A stretch of 64,000 nucleotides of DNA from the NCBI RefSeq assembly GCF_009931655.1, contig NZ_CP047984.1:3675001-3739000 (forward strand). The letters are read 5' to 3'. Both the position numbers and the translations under genes were made by a program. Origin of the DNA: Pontibacter russatus (GTDB lineage Bacteria > Bacteroidota > Bacteroidia > Cytophagales > Hymenobacteraceae). The notes beneath the pieces are model-generated. The model made no database searches. It worked only from the letters and a program-made list of their open reading frames with translations, and was not told where the DNA came from. The first letter of the stretch is position 1. Each line of letters begins with the position of its first letter. Shown piece by piece: positions 43,882-52,065 of the stretch.

Positions 43882-44995
43882 AGGCTACTGCCGATGCTCC
43901 CAGCCCGGTGCTGCGGGTGTTCTGCTGCTGCAACTCCTGCAGCACCGCTGCCACCAGACTTTTACCGGCTCCGTTCGGGGTGGTGTGCTGCAGCCAGTCG
44001 TTCAGCTGCTTCTGCCAGCGCTGTGCCTGCCGGTTCGGCTGCACGTCGCCCATCCGGTGCTCGCTCATCTTCTTCGACATGGCCGTGCGGCGCAACAACA
44101 GCTCCAGCAACTCGTCATCGAGGCTCTCCATCTGCTGGCTCAACTCATCGAGCTGCTCCACCAACTCGGTCGTGCCGGCCAGCTTCACCTTAGACGCCAC
44201 CGCATTCACCAGCAAGTCCAACTCCTGTGGCAAGAGCTGATGCTGCGGGCTGCTGAGGGCAGCGGGCGGGTTTATATGCGCCTCAAACAGCAGGCCATCC
44301 GCTCCCAGATCCACCGCTTTCTGGCTCACCGGGTACAACAGGCTGCGGCGGCCCGCTATATGGGCGGCATCGCACAGCACCGGCAGTTCCGGATACAGCT
44401 CTTTCAACTGCAGCATATGGTCCCAGCGCGGGTGGTTGCGGTATGGGTACTGCTCATCCGTGGAGAAGCCCCTGTTGATCGCCCCCATATCCATTAACCC
44501 GGCCTGCTGCAGGCGCTCCAGCGCCCCTATCCAAAGTTCCAGGTTCGGGTATACCGGGTTGTTTACGAGCACCGGTATGTTGGTGCCCTGCAGCGCCGCG
44601 GCAATCTCCTCCATGGCAAAGGGGTTCACGGTGGCTCTGCCGCTGATGGTCAGGATGTCTACGCTGTGCTTCAGGGCCTGCTCGGCGTGCTGGGCGTTCG
44701 CCACCTCGCAGGCGGTGCGCAGGCCGGTTTCCTTTTTCACCATTTCCAGCCACTGTAGTCCCTCCGTGCCGACTCCCTTAAAGGAGTCGGGGCGCGTGCG
44801 CGATTTCCAGATGCCTGCCCTGAAGACCGATATCCCCTTGACGGTCTTCAGCTGTCGGGCTGTTTTCAGCATCTGTTCCTCGCTTTCGGCGCTGCACGGG
44901 CCAGCAATCAGCACAAGCGTGCCGTCCGGGTTGCGGAAGCTGCTCTGCGGTGCTACATTGATGGTTGTTCTACTTGCTTTCATGGTTATGGGCAT
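43880..44995 (-). CDS. Bifunctional DAHP synthase / chorismate mutase
   Basis: 371 residues. The N-terminal class I DAHP synthase (about 10-260) has IAGPCSAES, KSRTRPDSFKG, INRGFST and SDAAH-like LCDAAHIAGRR. The C-terminal AroQ-type chorismate mutase (about 270-355) begins ELVEQLDELSQQMESLDDELLELLLRR and includes MSKKMSEHR. It joins the first shikimate-pathway step with the branch to prephenate. The alternative ATG at 44983 is possible. A terminator-like hairpin and a short leader frame upstream suggest attenuation by aromatic amino acid supply. Confidence 0.93.
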   Translation of the reverse strand: MPITMKASRTTINVAPQSSFRNPDGTLVLIAGPCSAESEEQMLKTARQLKTVKGISVFRAGIWKSRTRPDSFKGVGTEGLQWLEMVKKETGLRTACEVANAQHAEQALKHSVDILTISGRATVNPFAMEEIAAALQGTNIPVLVNNPVYPNLELWIGALERLQQAGLMDMGAINRGFSTDEQYPYRNHPRWDHMLQLKELYPELPVLCDAAHIAGRRSLLYPVSQKAVDLGADGLLFEAHINPPAALSSPQHQLLPQELDLLVNAVASKVKLAGTTELVEQLDELSQQMESLDDELLELLLRRTAMSKKMSEHRMGDVQPNRQAQRWQKQLNDWLQHTTPNGAGKSLVAAVLQELQQQNTRSTGLGASAVA

Positions 44996-45049
44996 TTAAT
45001 AGATTATTTCTGCTGCTTTACGCTCAGGTCATATATGGCTGTAAATGAA

Positions 45050-45078
45050 AAGAGGCCCCGCTACTCGCGGGGCCTCTT
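45050..45078 (-). terminator. Attenuator-like terminator upstream of the DAHP synthase gene
   Basis: On the minus strand GAGGCCCCGC and GCGGGGCCTC form a perfect 10-base stem with loop GAGTA, followed by TTTTCATTT. It is 55 bases before the gene start and 35 bases after the leader frame's stop. It would end transcription before the gene unless an alternative fold forms. Confidence 0.72.
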
Positions 45079-45112
45079 CGGTATGTTTCGTTCGAAAACT
45101 ATGCGCAACGCA

Positions 45113-45181
45113 CTACCAACGGAGTCCCGCCTGAGGAACTTTAAAGCAATTGGATAGAATTTGTGCGACGTGCCTTCTCAT
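45113..45181 (-). CDS. Putative aromatic leader peptide (22 residues)
   Basis: The minus-strand ATG at 45179-45181 begins MRRHVAQILSNC, with a Phe at residue 13 and Trp as the last residue (GLRW) before TAG. The codons for Ala-Gly (GCGGGA) contain GCGGG, able to pair with CCCGC in the 5' arm of the downstream terminator, so a stalled ribosome could change the fold. The evidence is position and pattern only. Confidence 0.5.
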   Translation of the reverse strand: MRRHVAQILSNCFKVPQAGLRW

Positions 45182-45576
45182 TGTTTTACTGTTTTTCGAA
45201 TCAAAGAAACTAAATAAATTATAGGAATGCAAATAAAATTTAAAATTTATAAATTATTAATGAAAATGCGTTTAAAATGATTTGATGATAATATAGTCAG
45301 TGTTTATATACGCGGTTTATATATAAAAGTGATGCATGGTAACGATTTTTTATTTCGACAGCAGATGTGCTTTATGCATATTTGTCTGAATCAAGGTTCA
45401 CAGGATTTATTAGATGAAGAGGATGGGAGGTTATCACCGCGTCAGACACATCTGTTTCATGTTTCAGCCATCACGCGGACGGGTCACGACCTGTCCCTGC
45501 CAAGCCTATTCCGGCCGAAGCCTCGGGCAGCCCACGCGCCATATATAAAAGAGCCCCGGCAGGCTTGCCGGTTCAG
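45182..45576. other. AT-rich promoter region
   Basis: 45190-45330 is very AT-rich, with several tataaa/tatata words, and probably holds the promoter for the leader and DAHP synthase transcript. The rest to the next gene shows nothing convincing; a plus-strand frame here overlaps the converging gene and looks random. Confidence 0.4.
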
Positions 45577-46311
45577 TTAGTAGCGGTCGAAGTGGCGGAA
45601 GTAGCTGTTGATTTTCATCTGGATGACGCCCAGCACCGCCTCCTTGAAGATGCCCGACGACATTTTGGACGTGCCCCTGGTGCGGTCGGTGAAGATGATG
45701 GGCACCTCCTTTATCTTGAAGCCGTACTTGTAGGCCATAAACTTCATCTCGATCTGGAAGGCGTAGCCCACGAAGCGGATTTTGTTCAGCCGGATGGTTT
45801 CCAGCACCTTGCGGCGGTAGCACTTGAAGCCGGCGGTGGTGTCGGCGATGGGCATGCCGGTGACCATGCGCACATACGCGCTGGCGAAGTACGACATCAG
45901 CACGCGGCTCATCGGCCAGTTCACCACGTTCACGCCCTGTATATAGCGGCTGCCGATGGCCAAGTCGTAGCCGTCCACGGCGCAGGCGTGATACAGGCGC
46001 ATCAGGTCGTCGGGGTTGTGCGAGAAGTCGGCGTCCATCTCGAAGATGTACTGGTAGCCGCGGTGCAGGGCGTACTTAAAGCCGTGGATATAGGCCGTGC
46101 CCAGGCCGAGCTTGCCCGGGCGGGTCTCAAGGTGCAGGCGGCCGTGGAACTCGTGCTGCAGGTCGCGCACGATGGCGGCCGTGCCGTCCGGCGATCCGTC
46201 GTCAATCACCAACAGGTCGAACGGGTGACTCAGCTGCATCACCTTCCGGATCATGGCCTCCATGTTTTCCCTTTCGTTATATGTTGGGATAATCACCAAC
46301 GAATCTTTCAT
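45577..46311 (-). CDS. Polyprenol monophosphomannose synthase-like glycosyltransferase (GT2)
   Basis: A 244-residue GT2 enzyme. It opens LVIIPTYNERENMEAMIRKV, has the DDGSPDGTA box, the metal-binding MDADFSHNP, and GSRYIQGVNVVNWP, the pattern of dolichol/polyprenol-phosphate mannosyltransferases. FKCYRRKVL and PIIFTDRTRGTSKMS follow. It transfers a sugar from a nucleotide donor to undecaprenyl phosphate for envelope glycosylation. It follows the haem gene by 17 bases. Confidence 0.92.
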   Translation of the reverse strand: MKDSLVIIPTYNERENMEAMIRKVMQLSHPFDLLVIDDGSPDGTAAIVRDLQHEFHGRLHLETRPGKLGLGTAYIHGFKYALHRGYQYIFEMDADFSHNPDDLMRLYHACAVDGYDLAIGSRYIQGVNVVNWPMSRVLMSYFASAYVRMVTGMPIADTTAGFKCYRRKVLETIRLNKIRFVGYAFQIEMKFMAYKYGFKIKEVPIIFTDRTRGTSKMSSGIFKEAVLGVIQMKINSYFRHFDRY

Positions 46312-46328
46312 AGCTCAAATATAGGCAA

Positions 46329-47675
46329 TCACCTATTGAGGTGGCCAGGCCGCTTTAAATTAATTTTGTGCGCCAGCTCTTTGGCGTGGTGTACGCAATT
46401 TGCCACCGACACCCCCGCCTGCCAGTTGGCGGCGATAAAAAGCCCTTCCGGCTCCAGGCCCTTCGCCAGCTGGTGAGCGTCCTCTATGTAGATGTCGTAT
46501 TGCGGCAGGGAGTGCTTCCAGAGATGGACATGCTGAAAGTTCGGCTTGTCGGCCGATATCAGGTGCAGCGCGGCCAGCTCCTCGTGTACCCGCCGCATCA
46601 GTTGCTCCCGTTCTTTCAGGGCTTTCTTAGGTGCCTGGCCGCCGCCCACGAAGGTAGTAAATAGCACCTCGTGCGGGCGGCAGCGGCCGTCAAAGAGCGA
46701 GCTGCTCCAGACAGACCCGCAGGCAAAGGCAGCCTCTGCCTGCGGGTGCAGCGCCCCGAAGCCGTTCAGCTGGCCCGTCACCTCTTTGCGGTTATATACT
46801 GAGTGTACCACGGCCATGGGTGGGTAGTTGATGTTCTGCAGCGCCGCCGAAAGCCCCGGAAACGTATAATGCAGCAGTTCCGCCGCCTGTTGGGCGGGCA
46901 GCGCCAGCACCAGCAGGTCGTACTCCTCGGTGTCGTAGTCGCCGGAGGAGGCGCAGGAAACCACGTACTTGCCCTGGCTGCGGGTTATCATCTCCACGCG
47001 GTGCTCGGTGTGCAGCGATATGAGTTTGTCGGCGATGGCGTAGGGCAGGGTGCGCATGCCTTTGGCAAACGAAAAGGACCTGTGTTTGGCAAAGCCTCCG
47101 CGCTGCTGTGCCAACCCCTTCAGCACAGAGCCATACCGCATCTCCAGTTCCTTCAGCCGGGGCAGCGCTTTTTTCACAAGCAGCTGTTTTGGGTCTCCGG
47201 CATATAGGCTGGTCATGAAGGGGCTGACGGTGTACCGGGCCGCATCGTGGCCGAAGCGGCGCTCGAAGAACTGCTCCACCGTCTCATAGTCGATGTCGGC
47301 GGGCGGCACGTCTTTCTCCTTCAGTATGCGGTACTTCGTTTTCCAGGAGAAGAAATTACCGGACATGAGCGCGAAAGGCGAGGAGGGGAGCCGTTTATAT
47401 ATGCCGTCGCGCAGCACGTAGCGGTGGTCGTTCTCGGGGGAGGCGTGGACCACTTCCCGCTCCAGTTTCAGTTCCCGCACCAGCTCCTCCAGCTCTGGCG
47501 TGTTTTGCAGCGCGTTGGGGCCCAGCTCCAGCAGGTACTCGTGCATTTTCACCGTCCGGATGTTGCCGCCCACCTGCGCGCCCGCCTCAAATAAATCATA
47601 GGGCACGCCCAGTTTCTGGAGGTAGTACGCCAACGCCAGCCCCGATATGCCTGCCCCTATTATTGCTACTCTCAT
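46329..47675 (-). CDS. hemG: Protoporphyrinogen oxidase (HemY type)
   Basis: A 448-residue FAD enzyme with N-terminal VAIIGAGISGLALAYYL, followed by GGNIRT and ELGPNALQ. The HemY-type substrate region (TVSPFMTSLYAGDPKQL) and a C-terminal FAD segment (LEPEGLFIAANWQAGVSVANCV) follow. It oxidises protoporphyrinogen IX to protoporphyrin IX in haem synthesis. The gene is divergent from gmhB across 151 bases. Confidence 0.92.
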   Translation of the reverse strand: MRVAIIGAGISGLALAYYLQKLGVPYDLFEAGAQVGGNIRTVKMHEYLLELGPNALQNTPELEELVRELKLEREVVHASPENDHRYVLRDGIYKRLPSSPFALMSGNFFSWKTKYRILKEKDVPPADIDYETVEQFFERRFGHDAARYTVSPFMTSLYAGDPKQLLVKKALPRLKELEMRYGSVLKGLAQQRGGFAKHRSFSFAKGMRTLPYAIADKLISLHTEHRVEMITRSQGKYVVSCASSGDYDTEEYDLLVLALPAQQAAELLHYTFPGLSAALQNINYPPMAVVHSVYNRKEVTGQLNGFGALHPQAEAAFACGSVWSSSLFDGRCRPHEVLFTTFVGGGQAPKKALKEREQLMRRVHEELAALHLISADKPNFQHVHLWKHSLPQYDIYIEDAHQLAKGLEPEGLFIAANWQAGVSVANCVHHAKELAHKINLKRPGHLNR

Positions 47676-47826
47676 GTTCTTCTTTAGCTCTACCTCATGT
47701 CTGTACTCCCGCCAAGGGGCCTTATTCTGCTTTTACTGCGGAGCAGCACATCCTGTTCCGTATTTTGCACTTAGACCTGAACGTAATAATCCCTACTTTA
47801 GCGCCTGTACCGATGCTGCTACACCC

Positions 47827-48348
47827 ATGCAAAAGCAAAAATGCGTCTTCCTGGACCGCGACGGCGTGCTGAACCGCGAGCGCGGAGACTATACCTATAC
47901 GTTGGAAGACTTTGAGGTGCTGCCTGGCGTGCCGGAGGCCCTGGCGCTGCTGAAGGCGAACGGCTATCTGCTGATAGTGGTGACAAACCAGGCGGGCGTG
48001 GCCAAGGGGCGGTACGAGCGGGCCGATGTGCTGGCCTGCCACAGCAAGCTGCAGGAGGTCTGCGGCGCGCTGATAGACGCGATGTACTACGCCCCCAGCC
48101 ACCCCGACTTCTCCGAGTCGCTCTCGCGCAAGCCCGACAGCCTGATGCTGGAGCGGGCCATGGCAAAGTATACCATCGATCCGGCACAGTCGTGGCTGGT
48201 GGGCGACTCGCAGCGCGACCTGCAGGCCGCAGCCAGGGTGGGCGTGCGGGCAGTGCTGGTGGGCGGGCAGCACCCGCCGCAAACGCATATATGGCAGGCG
48301 CCCGGGCTGTGGGAGGCGGCCCAACTCATATTGAACAACAGGGCCTGA
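47827..48348 (+). CDS. gmhB: D-glycero-D-manno-heptose-1,7-bisphosphate 7-phosphatase
   Basis: 173 residues from the ATG at 47827; the frame is open upstream to 47647 but family proteins start as here. HAD motif I is FLDRDGVLNRE; motif II is VVTNQAGVAKG; motif III/IV is KPDSLM and VGDSQRDLQAA. The usual zinc cysteines of GmhB are reduced (ACHSKLQEVCG), so related sugar phosphatases are possible. A -7-like TACTTTAG lies at about 47797. A diverged second copy of its 3' end is found at 49988-50098. Confidence 0.85.
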   Translation: MQKQKCVFLDRDGVLNRERGDYTYTLEDFEVLPGVPEALALLKANGYLLIVVTNQAGVAKGRYERADVLACHSKLQEVCGALIDAMYYAPSHPDFSESLSRKPDSLMLERAMAKYTIDPAQSWLVGDSQRDLQAAARVGVRAVLVGGQHPPQTHIWQAPGLWEAAQLILNNRA

Positions 48349-48672
48349 GGCTTGGTTTTTCCTTTGAGCAAGCTGAAGTTTTTCCTTTGAGCTGCAAATA
48401 CCCTCCATTAGAATCCGTCGGCGGCTATTTCTCATACAATCGCGCTGCTACTACACTCAAAACGAGTTTTTTCTGATCGCCAAATCACCCATTTTCGCTG
48501 TAAAAGATAAAGGTGATATACTGTATTTAATAATATTAAATTCAGTATATTAGAATATACTGTTATAAATTTATAGCGGAAATCACTACTTCTATCTCTA
48601 TCCACTTGAGTCAGATGGGTAGTGGGTATGCCCGCATTCAGCAAAAACTTAATTATATTCAATTTTTCTCAA
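48349..48672. other. AT-rich gap before the inserted lipoprotein gene
   Basis: It has markedly more A and T than its neighbours. ATATACTG and CAGTATAT around 48517-48553 make inverted repeats that may be part of the promoter. No terminator for gmhB is left here; the expected one is found after the second gmhB 3' end. Confidence 0.45.
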
Positions 48673-49947
48673 ATGAAGAAAATAATATTGCTCTTACTCT
48701 TGACAGTAAGTTTTGTAGCATGTAAGAAAGACAGCGAAGAAGACAACGCTCCTAAAGCATACACCGACAGAATTGTACTGGATGACCTGCAGGTTACCGC
48801 AGATTCAGTATCACTGACATGGACTGTTCTGGAAAATGCTGATTTAAGAGCTTATCAGGTTACCAGGAGGGAAAGCCCATCAGGTGCAGGCACGAATTTG
48901 TCTTTTATAAGTGATACCAAAAAGGTAAAGTTTGTTGACAAAGCAGTTCCTTATGCCCCATATGTTGAATACCAGGTAGTGGGGGTGTTAACATCAGGGC
49001 AACCAATAGCTAGTAACATCATTGTTTACAAGCGCCCGGAAATCAAAGTGCTCAATGTCAGTCCTTTTGACGTTCAGTTCAACAGAGAAAGAAGGGAGCT
49101 GTACATTTTTGAAAGGGAAGGAAAGATTTCTATCTACGATCTGGAAAGTAATCAGATTACGAAAACCATACACACCGAGTCCACCATTGGGTACAGCGAT
49201 TTTGGTGTGCACAATGGTGTGGAGGAGTTGTACGTGCCCCGGAACGATGGCTGGGTATTTGTCTACAATGCCAGAACACTCGAGAAAGTAGACCAGATAA
49301 ACGTGGGGCTTGCCTCATCCTGTGTTGTGGCGAACAACAGCCTCCTCTTCGTATCTACTGCAGCCTGGACGAACCGGCCACTCAAAGTATACAGTAGAGC
49401 AACAAAAGGGCTGATTTCGGAAACAGGAGACTGGGATATGACCAGGATGAAAAAGATCCCAGGATCAAACACTGAACTGATCGAGATAACGCTGGATATT
49501 GGTCCTACCGATCAGCATTACTATAATTTCAGCTCCACGGGTAATATTTCTTACCATAAAACAGATAGGTACCATGGCGACTATCCCTTAGATGCGGCTA
49601 TCTTCGAAATATTTCCATCTGGTGACAAATACATTACCTCTTCCGCCGGGGCTATATTTAACAAGCAACTGGTTTATGAAGCCAGCTTGCCACGCGGGAA
49701 TCACTTGTTTACGACATTTGATTTTGATGAGCAGAATCAGTTAATCTTTGGGGGAACAAGGTCAAAAACCATTGAAGTGTATGCTGAAAGAGACTATAGC
49801 CATGTCCGGAGCATTCGAACGAAGGGATACCCGTACCGGATCTTCAAGGATGCTGACAACGGGATCATCTGCCTGAGTAGCAGTTCTGTTGTAGATGGCT
49901 ATGACTATATAGGTCCCAAAAACCTTATTGTTGAGGCCGTGCGCTAA
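48673..49947 (+). CDS. Lipoprotein with FnIII and beta-propeller-like domains
   Basis: 424 residues from the ATG at 48673 (MKKIILLLLLTVSFVACKK, lipobox VAC). A fibronectin-III-like domain (about 28-125: VTADSVSLTWTVLENADLRAYQVTR) is followed by a repeat-rich beta-propeller-like region (FNRERRELYIFEREGKISIYDLE, EELYVPRNDGWVFVYNARTLE). No catalytic motif is seen; it is likely a surface binding protein. Its base composition is more AT-rich than its neighbours and it lacks their frequent atatat words. It is bordered by the two gmhB ends, which indicates insertion. Confidence 0.7.
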   Translation: MKKIILLLLLTVSFVACKKDSEEDNAPKAYTDRIVLDDLQVTADSVSLTWTVLENADLRAYQVTRRESPSGAGTNLSFISDTKKVKFVDKAVPYAPYVEYQVVGVLTSGQPIASNIIVYKRPEIKVLNVSPFDVQFNRERRELYIFEREGKISIYDLESNQITKTIHTESTIGYSDFGVHNGVEELYVPRNDGWVFVYNARTLEKVDQINVGLASSCVVANNSLLFVSTAAWTNRPLKVYSRATKGLISETGDWDMTRMKKIPGSNTELIEITLDIGPTDQHYYNFSSTGNISYHKTDRYHGDYPLDAAIFEIFPSGDKYITSSAGAIFNKQLVYEASLPRGNHLFTTFDFDEQNQLIFGGTRSKTIEVYAERDYSHVRSIRTKGYPYRIFKDADNGIICLSSSSVVDGYDYIGPKNLIVEAVR

Positions 49948-49961
49948 TCATGTAATCGGAG

Positions 49962-50009
49962 CCAATAGCATGGCGTTACCACCATCAGGTGGTAACGCCA
50001 TGCTATTGG
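49962..50009. repeat. Perfect 22-base inverted repeat at the insertion junction
   Basis: 49962-49983 is the exact reverse complement of 49988-50009, with loop ATCA. It begins 15 bases after the lipoprotein stop. The right arm leads straight into gmhB-like sequence. Without a T-run it is not a typical terminator; it may come from a template switch at the junction. Confidence 0.75.
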
Positions 50010-50128
50010 TGCTGGTGGGCGGGCAGCACCCGGCACAAGCGCATCATATATGGCATGCGCCCGGCCTGTGGGCGGCGGCTCAGCTCATTCTGCGGCAAAC
50101 AAAAAAACCGGCCGGATGCCGGTTTTTT
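49988..50128 (+). pseudogene. Second, diverged gmhB 3' end with terminator
   Basis: The translated frame LVLVGGQHPAQAHHIWHAPGLWAAAQLIL matches the last 30 residues of gmhB (LVGGQHPPQTHIWQAPGLWEAAQLIL), with many base differences. AAAACCGGC and GCCGGTTTT at 50104-50127, with T-run, form a good terminator. This was probably the original end of gmhB before the lipoprotein gene and another gmhB version arrived. Confidence 0.7.
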
Positions 50129-50156
50129 ATATGGTAAGGTAAAATCTCCTCTGCGG

Positions 50157-50324
50157 TTAGCTGTTCGCAACAGCAGCTGCTTCCTGCATAGGCGCCGCTG
50201 CTGTTTTCACTTCCTGGGCTGGTGTCTTCTCAACTTTGCTGTAGTTGTAGGCCGGGCAGTAGGTCTTGCAGGAGGCCATGCCTAAGGCCAGGCACAACGA
50301 GCCCATTAAAAGTACTTTCTTCAT
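50157..50324 (-). CDS. Small lipoprotein
   Basis: 55 residues from ATG 50324 (MKKVLLMGSLCLALGMASC): a signal and lipobox, then KTYCPAYNYSKVEKTP and an Ala-rich tail. Small lipoproteins with C-K-T-Y-C-P-A-Y after the lipobox are frequent in Bacteroidota; the function is unknown. The frame is open upstream to 50354, but the later ATG fits the signal. Confidence 0.7.
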   Translation of the reverse strand: MKKVLLMGSLCLALGMASCKTYCPAYNYSKVEKTPAQEVKTAAAPMQEAAAVANS

Positions 50325-50495
50325 GATATAAAATTTTGGAGGATTTCGGATCAAATATAGTAGTTATCTATTGAACGCCAAAAAAATTGGATAGTTTCTT
50401 CTTTGTTACATTTTTAAGCGCTGTCGCACAGGCTGCAGCGTAGCCGTGATATATAACGCATTATTCCTTCTTGTGTTATATATGCAGGCACGCCC

Positions 50496-51890
50496 CTATA
50501 CTTCGTAACCCAGAATTTTCAGCATCGACTCCGGCGTTTGCTCCGGGGCAAACTGCCGGGTGATGATGTCGCCGTTCTCGTCGCGGTCCACCAGTATGTG
50601 CTGCGGCGACGGAATAAGGCAGTGCTTGATGCCGCCGTAGCCGCTCAGCTGCTCCTGGTACGCGCCCGTGTGGAAGAAGCCTATATAGAGCGGCTCCTCT
50701 TTCGGTATCTTCGGCAGGAACACCTGGAACGAGTGCATCTCGGAGTTATAGTAGTCCTGGCTGTCGCAGGTCATGCCGCCGAGCTGTATCCGGCGGTACT
50801 CCTTGTCCCAGTGGTTTACGGCCAGCAGCGGCCAGCGCTGGTTCAGGGCCCACGCGTCCGGCAGGTTCGTAATGAAGGAGCCATCTATCATATACCACAG
50901 TTCCTTGTCGTTCTGCAGCTTGGCGTCCAGCACAGAGTATATGTTGGCGGCGCTCTCGCCCACCGTGAAAATACCGAACTCAGTGAAAATGTTCGGCTCC
51001 GGCACGCCCTGTTCTGCACAAATCCGCTTGATGGTGCGCAGAATCTCCCCAATCATATACCGGTAGTCGTAGTCGGACTGGATAGAGGTCTTAATCGGGA
51101 AGCCGCCGCCGATGTCGATGGTGTCCAGCTCCGGGCACACCTTCTTCAGCTCGCAGTACTTATGCAGGAAGCGGCTCAGCTCCGACCAGTAGTACGAGGT
51201 GTCCTTGATGCCCGTGTTGATGAAGTAGTGGAGCATTTTCAGCTCAAACCGCGGGTCGTCCTTCAGTTGCTGCTCATACAGGCTGATCACGTCGTCGTAG
51301 CGCACGCCGAGGCGGGAGGTGTAGAACTCGAACTTCGGCTCCTCGTCAGAGGCCAGCCGGATGCCCACCTTCGTCTTCACCTTTACGTGCTCCTTGTAAT
51401 AGTCTATTTCGCCGAGGTGGTCAAGGATGGGCATGCAGTTCACAAAGCCCTCGTTCAGCAGCTCCGAAATCCACTGCCGGTAGCGCACGCGCTTAAAGCC
51501 GTTGCAGATGATGTAGGTGTTCTTGTTTATCTTGCCCTTCCGGTACAGGGCCCGCACAATCTGCATGTCGTAACCGGAGGAAGTCTCGATGTGGATGTCG
51601 TTCTTCAGGGCCTCCTCCATCACAAAGGAAAAGTGCGAGGCCTTGGTGCAATAGCAGTAGGTATACGTGCCCTTGTAGTCCAGTTTCCCGATAGACTCGG
51701 CGAACAGCTTTTTTGCCTTCTGAATCTGAGAGCTGATTTTAGGCAGGTATGTCAGTTTGAGGGGAGTGCCGTACTCTCTGATGAGGTCCATCAGCGGGAT
51801 GCCGTTGAACTGTAGCGCATTGTCAACAACCTGAAACTCTTCCGTCGGGAAGTCGAATGTCTGGTGTATGAGGTCTGTATATTTATCCAT
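50496..51890 (-). CDS. speA: Arginine decarboxylase, short Bacteroidota form
   Basis: A 464-residue fold-III PLP decarboxylase. The PLP lysine is in YCYCTKASHFSF; DIGGGFPIKTS binds the phosphate. The C-terminal CDSQDYYNSEM carries the active-site Cys-Asp. It is shorter than E. coli SpeA but has the usual length for Bacteroidota. It makes agmatine for polyamine synthesis. It is divergent from the ureohydrolase gene, forming an arginine module with argS beyond. Confidence 0.88.
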   Translation of the reverse strand: MDKYTDLIHQTFDFPTEEFQVVDNALQFNGIPLMDLIREYGTPLKLTYLPKISSQIQKAKKLFAESIGKLDYKGTYTYCYCTKASHFSFVMEEALKNDIHIETSSGYDMQIVRALYRKGKINKNTYIICNGFKRVRYRQWISELLNEGFVNCMPILDHLGEIDYYKEHVKVKTKVGIRLASDEEPKFEFYTSRLGVRYDDVISLYEQQLKDDPRFELKMLHYFINTGIKDTSYYWSELSRFLHKYCELKKVCPELDTIDIGGGFPIKTSIQSDYDYRYMIGEILRTIKRICAEQGVPEPNIFTEFGIFTVGESAANIYSVLDAKLQNDKELWYMIDGSFITNLPDAWALNQRWPLLAVNHWDKEYRRIQLGGMTCDSQDYYNSEMHSFQVFLPKIPKEEPLYIGFFHTGAYQEQLSGYGGIKHCLIPSPQHILVDRDENGDIITRQFAPEQTPESMLKILGYEV

Positions 51891-52065
51891 TAGCGGGAGC
51901 TGTAATTAAGAAAAAATGCAATATTGATCGTTATTTACCATCTTTGCAAAAACTTTGTTCAGATAATGTGGCACGCTTCCGCATATATAGCCGCATAAAA
52001 TAGCAACGGCGGCAGAAAAAGGCCCGTGCGTTTCAGGAAGGCGGCTGGGGAGTCAACGACAGATT

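Noticed and set aside
45565..46476. 303-codon plus-strand open frame
   Set aside because: It is antisense to the GT2 glycosyltransferase and runs into the haem gene; no family features.
50538..51815. 425-codon plus-strand open frame
   Set aside because: It is antisense to the arginine decarboxylase gene, which has clear PLP motifs; its His/Val/Leu-rich protein is the usual product of reading a GC-rich gene backwards.
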